Positions 11,588 through 22,596 of a DNA stretch of 64,000 nucleotides are shown in pieces. A model generated the notes under the pieces. The model saw only the letters and a program-made list of their open reading frames with translations. It made no database searches and was not told the origin of the DNA. This DNA is from Scenedesmus sp. ARA3 (Eukaryota; Chlorophyta; Chlorophyceae; Sphaeropleales; Scenedesmaceae), in the NCBI GenBank assembly GCA_004335835.1, contig RWJK01001943.1:62001-126000 (forward strand), written 5' to 3'. Numbering within the stretch: the first letter of the stretch is position 1; the number at the start of each line of letters is the position of its first letter. Made by a program: the position numbers and the translations under genes.

Positions 11588-14517
11588 TCACAGGATGATG
11601 TTGGGTGTCTGCACGCTCTCCTTGATCTCCTTGTGTGGCAGCACCACCGCGCCGTTCATGTACAGCTCGGGGCGCACCTGCACGTCCTCGCCCAGCACGC
11701 ACTGGTTCTCCAGCCGACACCAGCTGCCCACCTTGCTGTCCCAGCCGATGATGCACTTGTCCACCTGCAGCCAGCCGCGCCAGCGCCAATGACAGCAGTT
11801 GCAGCGAGGTCAGGACATATCTTTAAGAAACGCACTGTTTCAACCAGCAACAGGTGCCAACATCGCCGTGTACAAGCCAGCGCCTGCTGCCACGTTGCGC
11901 CTGTCCCTCCAGCAAGCCTCACCACACACAGCCAGAACTGCTCCCCTCAGCCGGCAGCACTGCAGACAACAAGCAGAGAAACACCCACGCCACCCTGCAA
12001 GCCGCACCTTGGAGTGCTTGCCGACCTCCACGCCTTTCATCACCACGCAATTGCTCAGCCGCACGCCGTCGCCGATCACGCAGCCCTCGCCGATGCTGAC
12101 GTCAGGCCCCAGCTTGCAGTCTGCGCCGATCTTGGCGCTGGCCGCCACCAGCACGTTGCCCACCACGCCCGGCGCGTTGTGCAGCGCGGAGGGGTTGTGG
12201 ATGTTGAGGCTGTCCAGGTGCAGCGTGAGACCTGGCAGCAGCGGAGGGCGGCAGCAAGGGGCCGGGCAGGCAGGGTCAGGCGCGGCGAGCCCAAGTGCAC
12301 GAGCACATCACCAGCAACAAGGCCACAGAGTGCACTGCACAGCGAAGGGGAAACAGTTGTAGCACACCACGCCATGAACAATTGTAGCACACCCAGTGCC
12401 CACCATTCACTGGTCCAGCCATAATGAGCCTGGCTGATGCGCTTGCGGTGCACATGCAGCGCCTGCAAGCTGTCTGCAACGCTCACCCTTGAGGTAGTCC
12501 TTGGGCTGGCCCACATCCATCCAGTAGCCACCCAGCGTGAAGGCATACAGCTGCCCGTCAGCAGCCACGTGCGGGAAGACCTCCTTCTCAATGCTGGTGG
12601 GGCGCAGCTCGATGCGCTCCAGCACGCGCGGGCTGCAGCAGTAGATGCCCGCGTTGATCTTATCGCCCACAAACTCCTTTGGCTTCTCCACAAACTGCTG
12701 CACCTGGCCGTACTCGTTGATGATGAGCACACCGTACTTGCTGGGGTCGTCCACCTGCAGGAGCAACAGCAACCACGCTGCTGCTGTAAACACCACCTAA
12801 CCACGCTGTGAAATGATCTGCTTACATGGTGAGCCATGTCGGTGCAGCCGGAGCATACCACAGCAGCTGCACAGACTCAGTTGGCCTGACACGAGGGCCT
12901 TGAACACAGCTAAAATCTTGCGGCTGCTGCACTGCAGCACTGTTGCCTGGTCCAAGCAGCAGAAGGCCGACAACCATGCCTTGGGCATACAATAACAGCT
13001 GCATCTGGACAGGAGAGGCAGGGCCCCAGTGCAGCGTTCGCGTGCTGGCAGAGCTGCACTGCAGGAGGCAGCACCCTGGCATCACAGCTGCTGTGCTGCT
13101 GCGCACCTTGGTGACCAGGATGGTTGCCTCTGCTCCCCTTGCCCTGTGGTAGTCCAGCATCTCCTTCAGCGGGTACTCGCACACCACGTCGCTGCAGCAG
13201 CACAATGAAGCCGCACACAATCGCAGCGTAAGAAGCAACAGCGTAAGAAGCAAGTGCAAGCCTACACAGCCAGGTGTCAAGATCTGCAAGCAAGGTGTGG
13301 ATGCCTCAGGCATGCACTGAGCGTTGGCTGTTGATAGAGCTCGCTAAGACACCCAAACAGCTGCAGGTTGCACAGTACGATTTTTGCTTGTTGTGGTCTG
13401 GGCATTGGTTTACTACAGGCTGCTGCTGCGGTGCTGCAGCAGCAAGATCAACCTTTGCAGCTGTGGCCACTGCTACAGCACTGCTGGCTGTACCTGTTCA
13501 GCACGAAGAAGGGCTGGCCGCTGCCATCATCCAGCAGCTCCTTGGCCAGGGCCAGTGGGCCTGCAGTGCCCATGGGCTCCTTTTCCTGCAAGCAGCAGCA
13601 GGCAGCACACCAGAGCCGTGAGGGGCAAGTAAGGAGAGCACGCGCGATGCTGCATTTATCCTGCATAAATGTCAGACCAAGCCGCGAGGCAGCTGACGGC
13701 ACCAATGGAAACAATGATTCCATAGTCGCCCTGTGTGTGCTCAAATACGAACCTGCTGCAACAGGCACATGCATGATGCTCCCTCAGATACCCACACGGC
13801 TTGAGATAGTACTGACACTGTCCGTCTGACAGCACTGCCGGGCAGCATGACAACTTGTGTACTGCTCCGTGCTGCCACTGCCGAGCAGCATACAGGTGCA
13901 TCAGCTGCTGTCAGACACAACAGCTGGACGTGCTGTCAATGGAAACCGCACCTGTGAGCAGACAATCTTCACGCCAAGCTTTGGCTCCCACTCTGCAATG
14001 AAGCCCATCATCACCTGCAGCAGCAAGCATCGTGCATAGCTTGCAAGCTTAAGATAAGGGTAAAAAATACATAGTTTGACAACACATCGAGGCTGATTGC
14101 TGCCCACGCTACGTAGGCCGGTGCGCAACCGCTGACACCAACAATCGACTTCAGGTGGAGTCTCACCTCTGGCCGATAGTTGATCGCCAAGACCACCTCC
14201 GTGACTCCTGCGCTCTTCAGAGCCTGCATTTATAAAATGTCGACGTTCAGCGGCGTGCCGCGCCAGAGTGCTGCTGTCAAGTGAGTTGTGCTGCCCTGCT
14301 GAGGTTGCCCGCGCACCTCGATCTGGTGAACAATCATGGGCTTGTTACAAAACTCAACCAATGGCTTGGGCACGGTAAGAGTCCTGTAAGCACGGGAAAG
14401 GCTCAGCAGTCTGCTGCAGCACCACCCATGCCAGCGCGCGTATGCACATAGCTGTCAAGACACTCACAATGGCCTCAGGCGGGTGCCAAAGCCACCAACA
14501 AGAATAAGTGCCTTCAT
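11588..14517 (-). CDS. GMPP: GDP-mannose pyrophosphorylase (mannose-1-phosphate guanylyltransferase)
   Basis: Cytosolic enzyme making GDP-mannose from mannose-1-phosphate and GTP, feeding ascorbate synthesis, protein glycosylation, GPI anchors and wall mannans. Nine exons, in order of translation: 14468-14517, 14317-14383, 14167-14223, 13952-14014, 13494-13585, 13107-13191, 12487-12754, 12008-12231, 11588-11764. They join in phase to exactly 360 residues, the normal length of the family. The N-terminus [17 protein letters not shown] is the nucleotidyltransferase loop and [11 protein letters not shown] the following signature. [18 protein letters not shown] lies mid-domain, and [14 protein letters not shown] closes the catalytic part. 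The C-terminal 130 residues form left-handed beta-helix hexapeptide repeats ([16 protein letters not shown]). It shares a 1-kb divergent upstream region with the PFL activase gene. Nothing is missing; identity is very secure. Confidence 0.96.
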
Positions 14518-15514
14518 GATTGATGCTTTGTGTGCAGAGAAACGAGTGACAGCGGCAGCAGCAAGCACCCAATTACGAGTATGCTTCAACGAATTGTTCA
14601 ATTCAACAGACGTTGTAAGAGAACACTAGGAACTTTTTTTACCGACAACACGCAATGTTGAGACTGTCACGCACGCACGCTGCTATGCCCTTGCACCGCA
14701 ACGGTTGAAGAACAACGGGCCCCAAACGAACAGGCAAGCGAATATGCCCCACATTCCCATCGTAGAATGTTGTTGACGCATAACAGATTTGTCTATGTTT
14801 TCGTTCAGGCAGCCGTCGCCGGTGGTGCTAGGTTGGCACCGCACTACACCACAGACGTTCCTGCCAAGCTGCTGGCCATGGGCCGTGGGCTGGTGACAAG
14901 CGCCCTCAAACCCAACTTGCGCCATAAAAGCAATGACATTTAAGTTTTTTGCTCTGGACCCCGTCCAACTTTTCTGTTGCTGCACTTGATGCCACAACTC
15001 TGCTGCAGTGCTGGTGCCTGCTGGTCCCTGTTTGACAGCCAGGTCGGCTTGAGCGGCCAAGACTAGCCGGTGCCGGTAGCAAATGTTGCAGGAGAAAGTG
15101 TTTAAAATCACATTCTGTGTTGTTGCTGCTCAAAAACAACCTTTCAGGCCAGGCTACCTGTGGCAGCCTGGTGGCAGGGTTGTTCTGCCAAGGGTTGTGT
15201 TATTCTGTCTGCCGCGCAAAGGCAGCAGCAGGACTTTGCACCTAGTCAGAAGCCTTGGTGACGGTAGATTTGGCTGACAACATTTGATCACGCCAAAAAC
15301 GCCTGCAGCGTGCATCGTGATTGATTCTGCTTGACGACGACACTTGCTGTGCATGTGAACGTCCGTGTAGTTCATGATATATATTTTTACTTCTGATCGA
15401 TATCTGCTTTTCAACAGCCGCTGTGTGCTTTCGCTGTGACAACGGTGGTGTCGAAAGCTGGTTCTGCAGCACGTTGCCGCGAACTCCGCCTGCACTTCAC
15501 AAACATAACACTTC
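14518..15514. promoter_or_regulatory. Divergent upstream region, GMPP (-) and PFLA (+)
   Basis: Separates the two start codons, so it should hold both promoters and 5' UTRs. It is AT-richer than the coding flanks, with T and A runs near 14630 and 15375. A 142-codon open frame on the minus strand (14683-15111) lies inside; it matches nothing I know and I leave it uncalled. Confidence 0.6.
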
Positions 15515-17627
15515 ATGCTTGTTCGTGGCTGGTGTGCGGTGCCAGCAGCAGCAGCCGTGCTGCAGCATGGGCTGAGATACCTTGCTGCCCATGCTGCTGT
15601 CCTGGACCCCTTTCAGCAGCATCAACAGCCGCACAGTCATGACATAGTTCCTATATTAGAGGTCAAAGGCAGGATACACAGCACTGAATCTTTCAGTACC
15701 ATCGATGGTGGGTGTCTGCATGACGTATGATGCTGGGTAGCGTTTACGCAGCAACTGCAATGAGACATGTCGATGGCTAGGCGTTTGCGTTGCTTGCCGT
15801 GCTGCAGCTCAACATGCACATCTGCTACCAGAACATGTTCATGCACCTGTGTTATGTGCATGCCGCATCTGGCTTGCTTGTGGCCGTTGTCTTGTCTTCA
15901 TGGGCCGACCCTGCTGTGTGCATGGCTGCTGCAGGGCCGGGGGTGCGCTTCCTTGTGTTCACGCAAGGCTGCGGCATGCGCTGCCTCTTCTGCAGCAACC
16001 CAGACACTTGGACAATCAGTGGTAAGCAGCCGTCAACATGTAGCAGCAATGGCCTGGAGCAGAGCTCGATGTATGACTCACCACATGTCCACGTCATGCA
16101 GCAGCCACTGGCACAGCAGCAGTCCAGCATACCCACGCTGTGCATGCATGTGCAACACTATGCATCCTTACTTGTTTTCCTTGCTGCTGCAGGTGGTGAG
16201 ATGGTCAGCAGCAAGGAGATTGCAGCGCAGATCCGCAGCGTAGCGCCCTACCTGAAGCCACAGGGTGGCGGCGTCACGTGCAGTGGAGGCGAGCCGCTGC
16301 TGCAGCCGGACTTTGTGTCGGCCATATTCCAGGAGGCGCATGCGATGGGGCTCACAACCTGCTTGGACACCACAGGCCAAGGCAGCAAGCACCATCACTG
16401 GTGGGTGCAGCACATAGCGTTGATGGCGGCCAGCACGTCTGCGGCAGCAGTTGCTCACGGCTGCCACTGTTGACATTAGCATGCCAGGGACGCCTGCTGC
16501 AAGAAGAATGGTGCGGGTGCGCGTCATGGGGCAGCTTTTTTCGCACGGCAAATGAGCAGCGGAGCCCGCAGCAAGACGTGCCTTGCCGCTGCACTGCGTG
16601 TGCTTGGTCAGCAGCACAGCACGCAGCTCACAGGAGGGGTGATGCCGTATGTCTTGTCCCTGCCCTGCACCATTCCTGCAGGGACAAGGTGCTGCCTGTG
16701 ACCGACATGGTGCTGTTCTGCATCAAAAGCCTCGACCCGCAGCGCTACACCGACCTGACCGGCCTCAAGCAGCAGGGCGCGCTGCGCTTTGCTGCAGAGC
16801 TCAAGGCGCAGGGCATCCCCTTCTGGCTGCGCTACGTGCTCATGCCAGGCATGACTGACGCGCCGGGTGATATCGACAAGCTCACAGAGTTTGCGCTGCA
16901 GCAGCCCAGCTTGCAGGTGCGGCGGGCGCGGCCCAGCAGCACTGAGCACCCGCAGGTGTAGGGCGATGGGTGATCAGCTGCGTGGGGCCATGCATGCAGC
17001 CGATGTCCCAGTAATGTGCAGGGTTTAGTGGCAGTAGAATAGCTGTGAGAATTCAATTTCAGCTGGGTATGGTGCGTTGCAGCAGTGCTGTCGCGGTTCA
17101 TTGGACGTGCTGATGCTGTTCAGCGCACCTGGAATCCTGCAGTTCTCTGACATTGGGTGCTGCCACGCTGCAGGGCATTGAGCTGCTGCCGTACCACCAA
17201 CTAGGAGTCAACAAGTGGCATGCACTGGGAATCAAGTGAGTAGCCCTTCAAGTAGAGTAAGCAGTCGTGCCTGTTTCCTCGTGCCTGTTTCTCCTTGAGC
17301 AGCGCTGCAGCGGTAGGGTTGCCGCGTTGGCAGCAACAGAGCTGGCCGCAAGTGCGTAATGTTCTTGATTTGGGCATGATGAGGCAGCAGCGCCAGCAGC
17401 GGCTGATAGCTGCTCCCTGCCCTGCTGCTGCTGGCTGCAGGTACCCGCTAGAGAAGATGCAGCCGCCGCCACTGGCTGACACGCTGGCAGTGGTTGATAG
17501 ACTGGAGGCTGCTGGCCTGAATGTCATTTGCGACGCCAAGCGGCTGCGCAGGGAGGCAGCAGCCAAGGAAGCCGCAGCAAGCGCGGCTGCAGCAAGCGCA
17601 AATGCAGCCAAGGAAGCGTCTGGCTGA
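15515..17627 (+). CDS. PFLA: Pyruvate formate-lyase activating enzyme (radical SAM)
   Basis: Installs the glycyl radical on pyruvate formate-lyase, switching on formate-producing fermentation without oxygen. Exons 15515-15707, 15935-16021, 16193-16400, 16682-16916, 17174-17235, 17441-17627 join in phase to 323 residues. After an extension of about 50 residues comes [19 protein letters not shown], then the cluster motif with Cys77, Cys81 and Cys84 (C-x3-C-x2-C), the SAM-contacting [43 protein letters not shown] and [15 protein letters not shown]. This order is that of bacterial PflA. The N-terminal extension, rich in Ala, Leu and Arg with few acidic residues early on, fits an organelle presequence (inference; in Chlamydomonas the PFL system is in chloroplast and mitochondria). 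The C-terminus ends in an Ala/Lys-rich tail. Start chosen at the ATG that opens the first coding exon. Confidence 0.94.
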
Positions 17628-20096
17628 GCAGCATGCTGGCTGTAGCAGCGGCTGCACAGACGCAACATGCACATCCAGCAGCTGCCAGGGCATGCTGGTT
17701 GCCAGGAGGCTGCTTGCGTTGCGTGAGCTGCTTGTTTACCACTTGGGACTGGCACTCGTCTGTATGACTGCTTGCAGTATGCATTGGGGGTTAGGGGTGT
17801 TTCATGTGCTCCAGCATGCAGTGCCTTGAGAAACCGTGATCTGCAGCATGTACACCACATGCATTGCTCGGCTTGCCCACACCACCCACCAACTTGGTGC
17901 TGCGGTGTGTCAGGAAGCGAATTCACGCCAAAAGTTTTGTGTTTGTTGACTTGATTGTGTACCAGCAGGTGTACCTATCAATTATGTGTTTGTTGCCGAG
18001 ATCGTGTTTTTTCGCAGGTGCGTTGCTGGCAATGTGCTGGATTTGTGTGGAACTCAACACTCAGCTGGCGTGCGATGGTGCCAGCGTGGATGCCCAGCAG
18101 CCAATAACGCTGCAAGGTCTATGGCTGTGCTGTGCGCCTTGTGCATCGATGGTGCCATCATGGTGTGTTTGTGTGTTACATTGCAGTGCCTCCATTCAAG
18201 GCATATCTGTACCCCAGCAGGGTAGCAGTGGCTACTCGCAAGAGTTCGCTTACGCTCTTGGAGAGGTGTGGCTGGGAGTTCCAAGCCACTGCACAATTCA
18301 GCATGGCTCGTGTATCCTGTCGTTGTCACTGCTCAACGTCCACATATGCGTATACCAAGCAGTAAGTGCTTGCTGGCTGAGTGTTGCTGGCAATCAGCCA
18401 CCTCTTTAAACCAGCGCATTGCCTGATCAGGCATCATGGTTGCATCTTCGCGTCCTTGCTTATGGCAAGCCGCATCTTCATACGTGGCAGCAGCAGGCTT
18501 TGACAGGTTCTGCTCTTGTCGGTTCTGTATCTGTATCTATCATGTGCCACACATTGTGTGACTTTGGTCCCTATTTGAGCGCGCAGCGCTTGATGTCATT
18601 GAGTGTGCATTGTGCCACTGCTGCGTGCAAGTTGTCTCTTTGCTGCTAGCTTGGCAGCTTGTGGCTGACAGGTTGTTTGTTCCACATATTGCTTTGGCAG
18701 GCGCTACAGTGTCAGACTGACGCTTCAAGGCGCTCATAAGCAGAGCATGTTGTCTGCTTGTTGAACAAGCATGTTCTGGCTACTGCTGAATCAACTCACG
18801 TCATTGTCACTTGCGCTGTGTGCCAGTGGTGCGGCTGCTTCTGGCCACATGGCGTGTCCACGCCAGCTTTGCTCGCAGTGCAGCTGGCAAGGTGACAGTG
18901 ATTCCTTAGGAATGTCTTCATCATCTACTTCGCGTTGAAGGGGGCCCCTGTGGTGATTGGCACTGGAACTGATCATGAGTCGTTTGCATGACCCGTTGAA
19001 GGCGCATGGACTGCTGTCCATTGCATAGCATCGGGTGGTGACAGTGGAGTATCACCCAGGCGCTGCCTTATCACCTTACGCGTGGTTGTTCACGTTTGCA
19101 TGCACCTTACTGCCACCATTCGCGGCTTCCGGAGTCGCAGGGCCTGGAGCAAAGCTTGCATATGCATGTGTACGTTTCCAGACACAACAGTGGGCATTGG
19201 TATCCACTGGTGTCCTGTGACTGCATGCCATGGATGATCCTCATGACTCAGCCAGTTGTAGACTGCTGACGGCTGCTGCAATCACTGGCACGCATGTCGC
19301 TACTAGCTTAGTAGCCGAGCACTCTACAAGGGGTATCCCCTCGGTAACATGATTACAGTACGCAAGCAGTCAGTGTGTAGTACTTTACATGTGGACAGAG
19401 TACAAGGTGCCTCCAAGCATCACAAAGCAGCACTGACAATGCATGTGCCACAACGGATTCCTAAAGCACTGAGGTTCGCAGCCACCACTCAATGCTGAAG
19501 GTCTGCACACCTGCAGAAGCAGCAGCTACACCCCATGGCCATGCTTGCCAACACAATGAGCGGAGCAACTTGATTGTACACACAGTGACTTGCAAAGGCA
19601 TGCGCAGAAACGGCGTACAAACATCCGAGGTATGGTGCACAAGACGGTGACTCCTTCCACCGCCTTTGCATGCTGAAAGTTGCACATGGCGGCTAGTATG
19701 CAGGCGCAATGCAGCAGCAAGCTGTTGCTCTGCATCCGACAACACACCAGACAAGGCCTCCAGCGAACCCACCAAGCCCATGCCAAACAAAACTGCACTC
19801 GCAAGCGCCGCACAGCACATGGTCCGCTACAGCATCAACGTACAACCTGGCGCAACACCAGACAAACCATACAGCCTCGCCAGGACATGCATACACAGTA
19901 CATTGAAACACACAGCAGCACGCCGCCCCATAGCTCAAACAGCAGCCACACGCCCACACAGCTGCAGACTGCTTAGCATGCAGCCAGCACCCGGCAGGTG
20001 CGGCTACCTGCTAATACGGCAGCTGCCAGCAGCGGGCTGGTGTGGCTGGGGTGCAGTGCTGCTGGTGCTGTGCAGCAGCGCCGCAGCTGCTGCCGC
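17628..20096. other. Intergenic between converging PFLA and acidic-protein genes
   Basis: Holds the 3' UTRs of both neighbours. A 181-codon frame (+, from 17864) and a 119-codon frame (-, 19461-19820) are the longest. Both are Cys-rich, without motifs or splice context, and are not called. No RNA gene or repeat of note was seen. Confidence 0.45.
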
Positions 20097-21946
20097 TCAC
20101 TCGTCCTCGTCCTCCTCCTCGTCGCCTGCCTCCTCCTCCCCGGTGTCTCCCGCCTCGCGCTTGCGCTTGTGGGTGGCACCGCCCTCCTCCTGCAGCAGCA
20201 GAGCGAGTCAAGCACACAGGCTCAGCGCATGCTGCAGAGTCAAGGTAACATCTGCAAGACCACGTGCAAGCCCTTCCACACAGCTGGACTCTATGTCTAC
20301 AGCTGCGCATGTTGCGGACATGGAATGCCCGCATGTTCTGGCCCAAGCCTAGAAACCTGCAAAATCAACAACACATCCGTGCTTTGCTAGTCAAACAGCT
20401 GTGTCATGCGTTTTGGCTGTCGACTGTGCTGCTGTCAGCCGCCAGCCGCACCTCCTCCTCCCCCTCATCATCCTCGTCATCCCCCTGCACGGCAGTGGCA
20501 CGCAGCGGCATATGTCAACGAGCTGCCTCACAAACACAAGCATGGAGCGCACATGGCGCTGGAGAGTGCAGCTGTTATCAAGGCAACAAACAGGAACAGC
20601 GCTGCCAAACCAGCTGGCCTGGTGTCTCGTTACATATCTGAGGGCAGCCATCGCTATGTGTTGGTAGTACTGCAGTCAGCCAGCGTGGCTTGCGCGCACC
20701 TCAGACTCCTCCTCGGGCTCTGCCTGGTAGTCCTCCTGCAAGCAAGCAGTAGGGCAGCAGCAGCAGCAGCAGCATGAGTGACATGCAACACCATCACTCC
20801 AGAACGAGCACACTTCGCAGCCGAATTCAATGAGGCACTCGCGCATGTGCTGGCTGGCATGCCACGGGGGTGCACTGCAGCAGTTGGTGTCGCTGCTAAA
20901 GGCAGCTGTCTGCTGCTGCATCAGCCCTGCCCCCTGTGCTGGTGCGTACCTCATCCTCTGGTGCAGGCTCGTCACCCTGCAGGAAGCACAGAAAGCAGCG
21001 CACAGCTGTTAGTGTGTCACACAGTAGGCATTAAGTGCACCTGAACAGGCTGACTGTGACCTCGCAAGAACGGCTGCGCAGAACAGCATGGGCAGCGGTG
21101 CAAGGTGATCCTGCTGCAGGCTGCTCTGCGCTTTCCGCTGTTGTTTGACGCACCGCGATCATCTCAACGCCCGGCTCTGCCTCCTCATAGCCTTCCTCCT
21201 CGCCATCATCACCTGCAAGCACCGCGCAACAGCATATCAGCACGAGTCACGACCAACTACCTTCCGCTCTTGTGATCTGCTGCGCATAGCACACAGCAAA
21301 GGTCCCCTGTCGCCTCTGCAAGCTGGGCTGAGCATGACAAGAGCATGACCTGCTTGTTGCTTGCGCTGCTCAGCAGTTACTCACCATCACCATCGTCATC
21401 GCCCTCCTCCTCCTCACCACCACCCTGTGCAGCAGCATGCCAGATCACGCCCACACCACAGCAGCAGGGGTCAGCACGTGACAGAAGCTAGGCAGGCAGC
21501 AGTCACTGCAGACACCACAGGCTCCAAGACCATGCAAGGTACAGATCACGCTTTGCTGGAGGGCCTGATCAGCTGCACACTGCTGAGCGCAGCTAGGCTA
21601 CGCCACATGATCTGCAGTGCTGTGCATTGAGCAGCACAGCATGCAGCTGGACTGAGCTGGCCAGTGCAGGCCCGGTCTGCAGCCTCTCTGCTTTCTCTGC
21701 TATCTACGTATAGCGTGGGCACGCGGCCAAATGCTTGAAGAGCACGGTGCCTATAGCTGATTGCTGAGCTGCTGCTCGGCTGTTGTTGACACGGCCAGGT
21801 GGGGCACTCACATCGTCGCCCCCTTCCTCTGCGCCCGCGTCAAAGTCCTCGTCGTCCTCATCTTCGTCCTCTCCCTCGCCCTCAGACTCGGCCCTGTCCT
21901 CCCACGGCTCCGCCTTGTGCTGCAGGTCGTCCTGGTGCTGGATCAT
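20097..21946 (-). CDS. Highly acidic protein, probable nuclear/histone-chaperone type
   Basis: Seven small exons, in order of translation: 21812-21946, 21385-21424, 21154-21212, 20950-20976, 20700-20735, 20452-20484, 20097-20189. They join in phase to 140 residues, of which about 75 are Asp or Glu. Every internal exon encodes an acidic stretch (GDDGEEEGYEEAEP, EDYQAEPEEESE, GDDEDDEGEEE). A single basic cluster, HKRKREAGD, near the C-terminus could be a nuclear localisation signal, and the protein ends EEEDEDE. Tail composition and the KRKRE followed by acid resemble the C-termini of ANP32 proteins and prothymosin alpha, but no leucine-rich repeat domain is visible. The first Met (21946) has an in-frame stop 13 codons upstream in unspliced sequence, though further 5' exons cannot be excluded. 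A histone or chromatin role is inference from composition only. Confidence 0.7.
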
Positions 21947-22596
21947 GGCCGCGACGTGCTGCGTGATCTGATCTGATCTACTTCAAAGACCTTCTAAGCT
22001 TTAGGATGTAGAGGAAAAGGGAATGAAAGGGCCTCTTTCCGTTGAAGGCAGCTCGGTGTGTGGAGAAGAACCCTCCTAGCAATGTCGAAACACCCGTACT
22101 CAAAACAGTCTAGCTTGAGCAACGAACAACGGAAGTAGCCCGGCAACTGCGACTAGGGGGCAAGGGTGTGAGCGTCCAACACACGAGCCCGCGCGAATGC
22201 ACTTGCACGCAACCGCTTGCAATGAAGATGGCTAAATCACTCTAAGCTTGTCAGATTTAAATATTATGTCGATCATCCTCCCACCACCTCTGCCATGACA
22301 GCCGATGGAGTTCTTCAGGTACAACTTCCTAACGCTCAAATTTGGCACGAACTTGCAGTGCCATGCGAGCAACACCAGACACAGCTGCACCAGTCAGCTG
22401 ATGCCGCAACAATTGTGCACGTTGAGCGTATGTGTCTTGCAAAGCAGGCACCTGCCACGATGCCGGCTGGTGCATATGCAATTCTCCAGCCATGGTGCCG
22501 TAGCGGCTGCAATGCACAGCATTGGCATGCCTCTCCAGGCCCATCCAACCCATAAGAGCGGGGCTGAGTGCTGCTGCTGATCAGCCCTAGCTAGCA
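21947..22596. other. Intergenic, upstream of the acidic-protein gene
   Basis: Between the stop of the GST gene and the start of the acidic-protein gene, both on the minus strand. The part 21980-22270 is AT-richer and is the likely promoter and 5' UTR of the acidic-protein gene; the rest should be GST 3' UTR. Confidence 0.45.

Noticed and set aside
14683..15111. 142-codon minus-strand frame in the GMPP/PFLA spacer, ending in a hydrophobic stretch
   Set aside because: No conserved motif, no splice context, and it lies where the GMPP promoter and 5' UTR must be. Kept only as part of the spacer.
17864..18409. 181-codon plus frame after PFLA
   Set aside because: Cys/Ser/Leu-rich with no motif; such frames arise often in this GC-rich, stop-poor sequence.
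19461..19820. 119-codon minus frame with a hydrophobic N-terminus beyond the acidic-protein gene
   Set aside because: No homology recognised and several overlapping frames of equal quality; likely chance in 3' flanking DNA.
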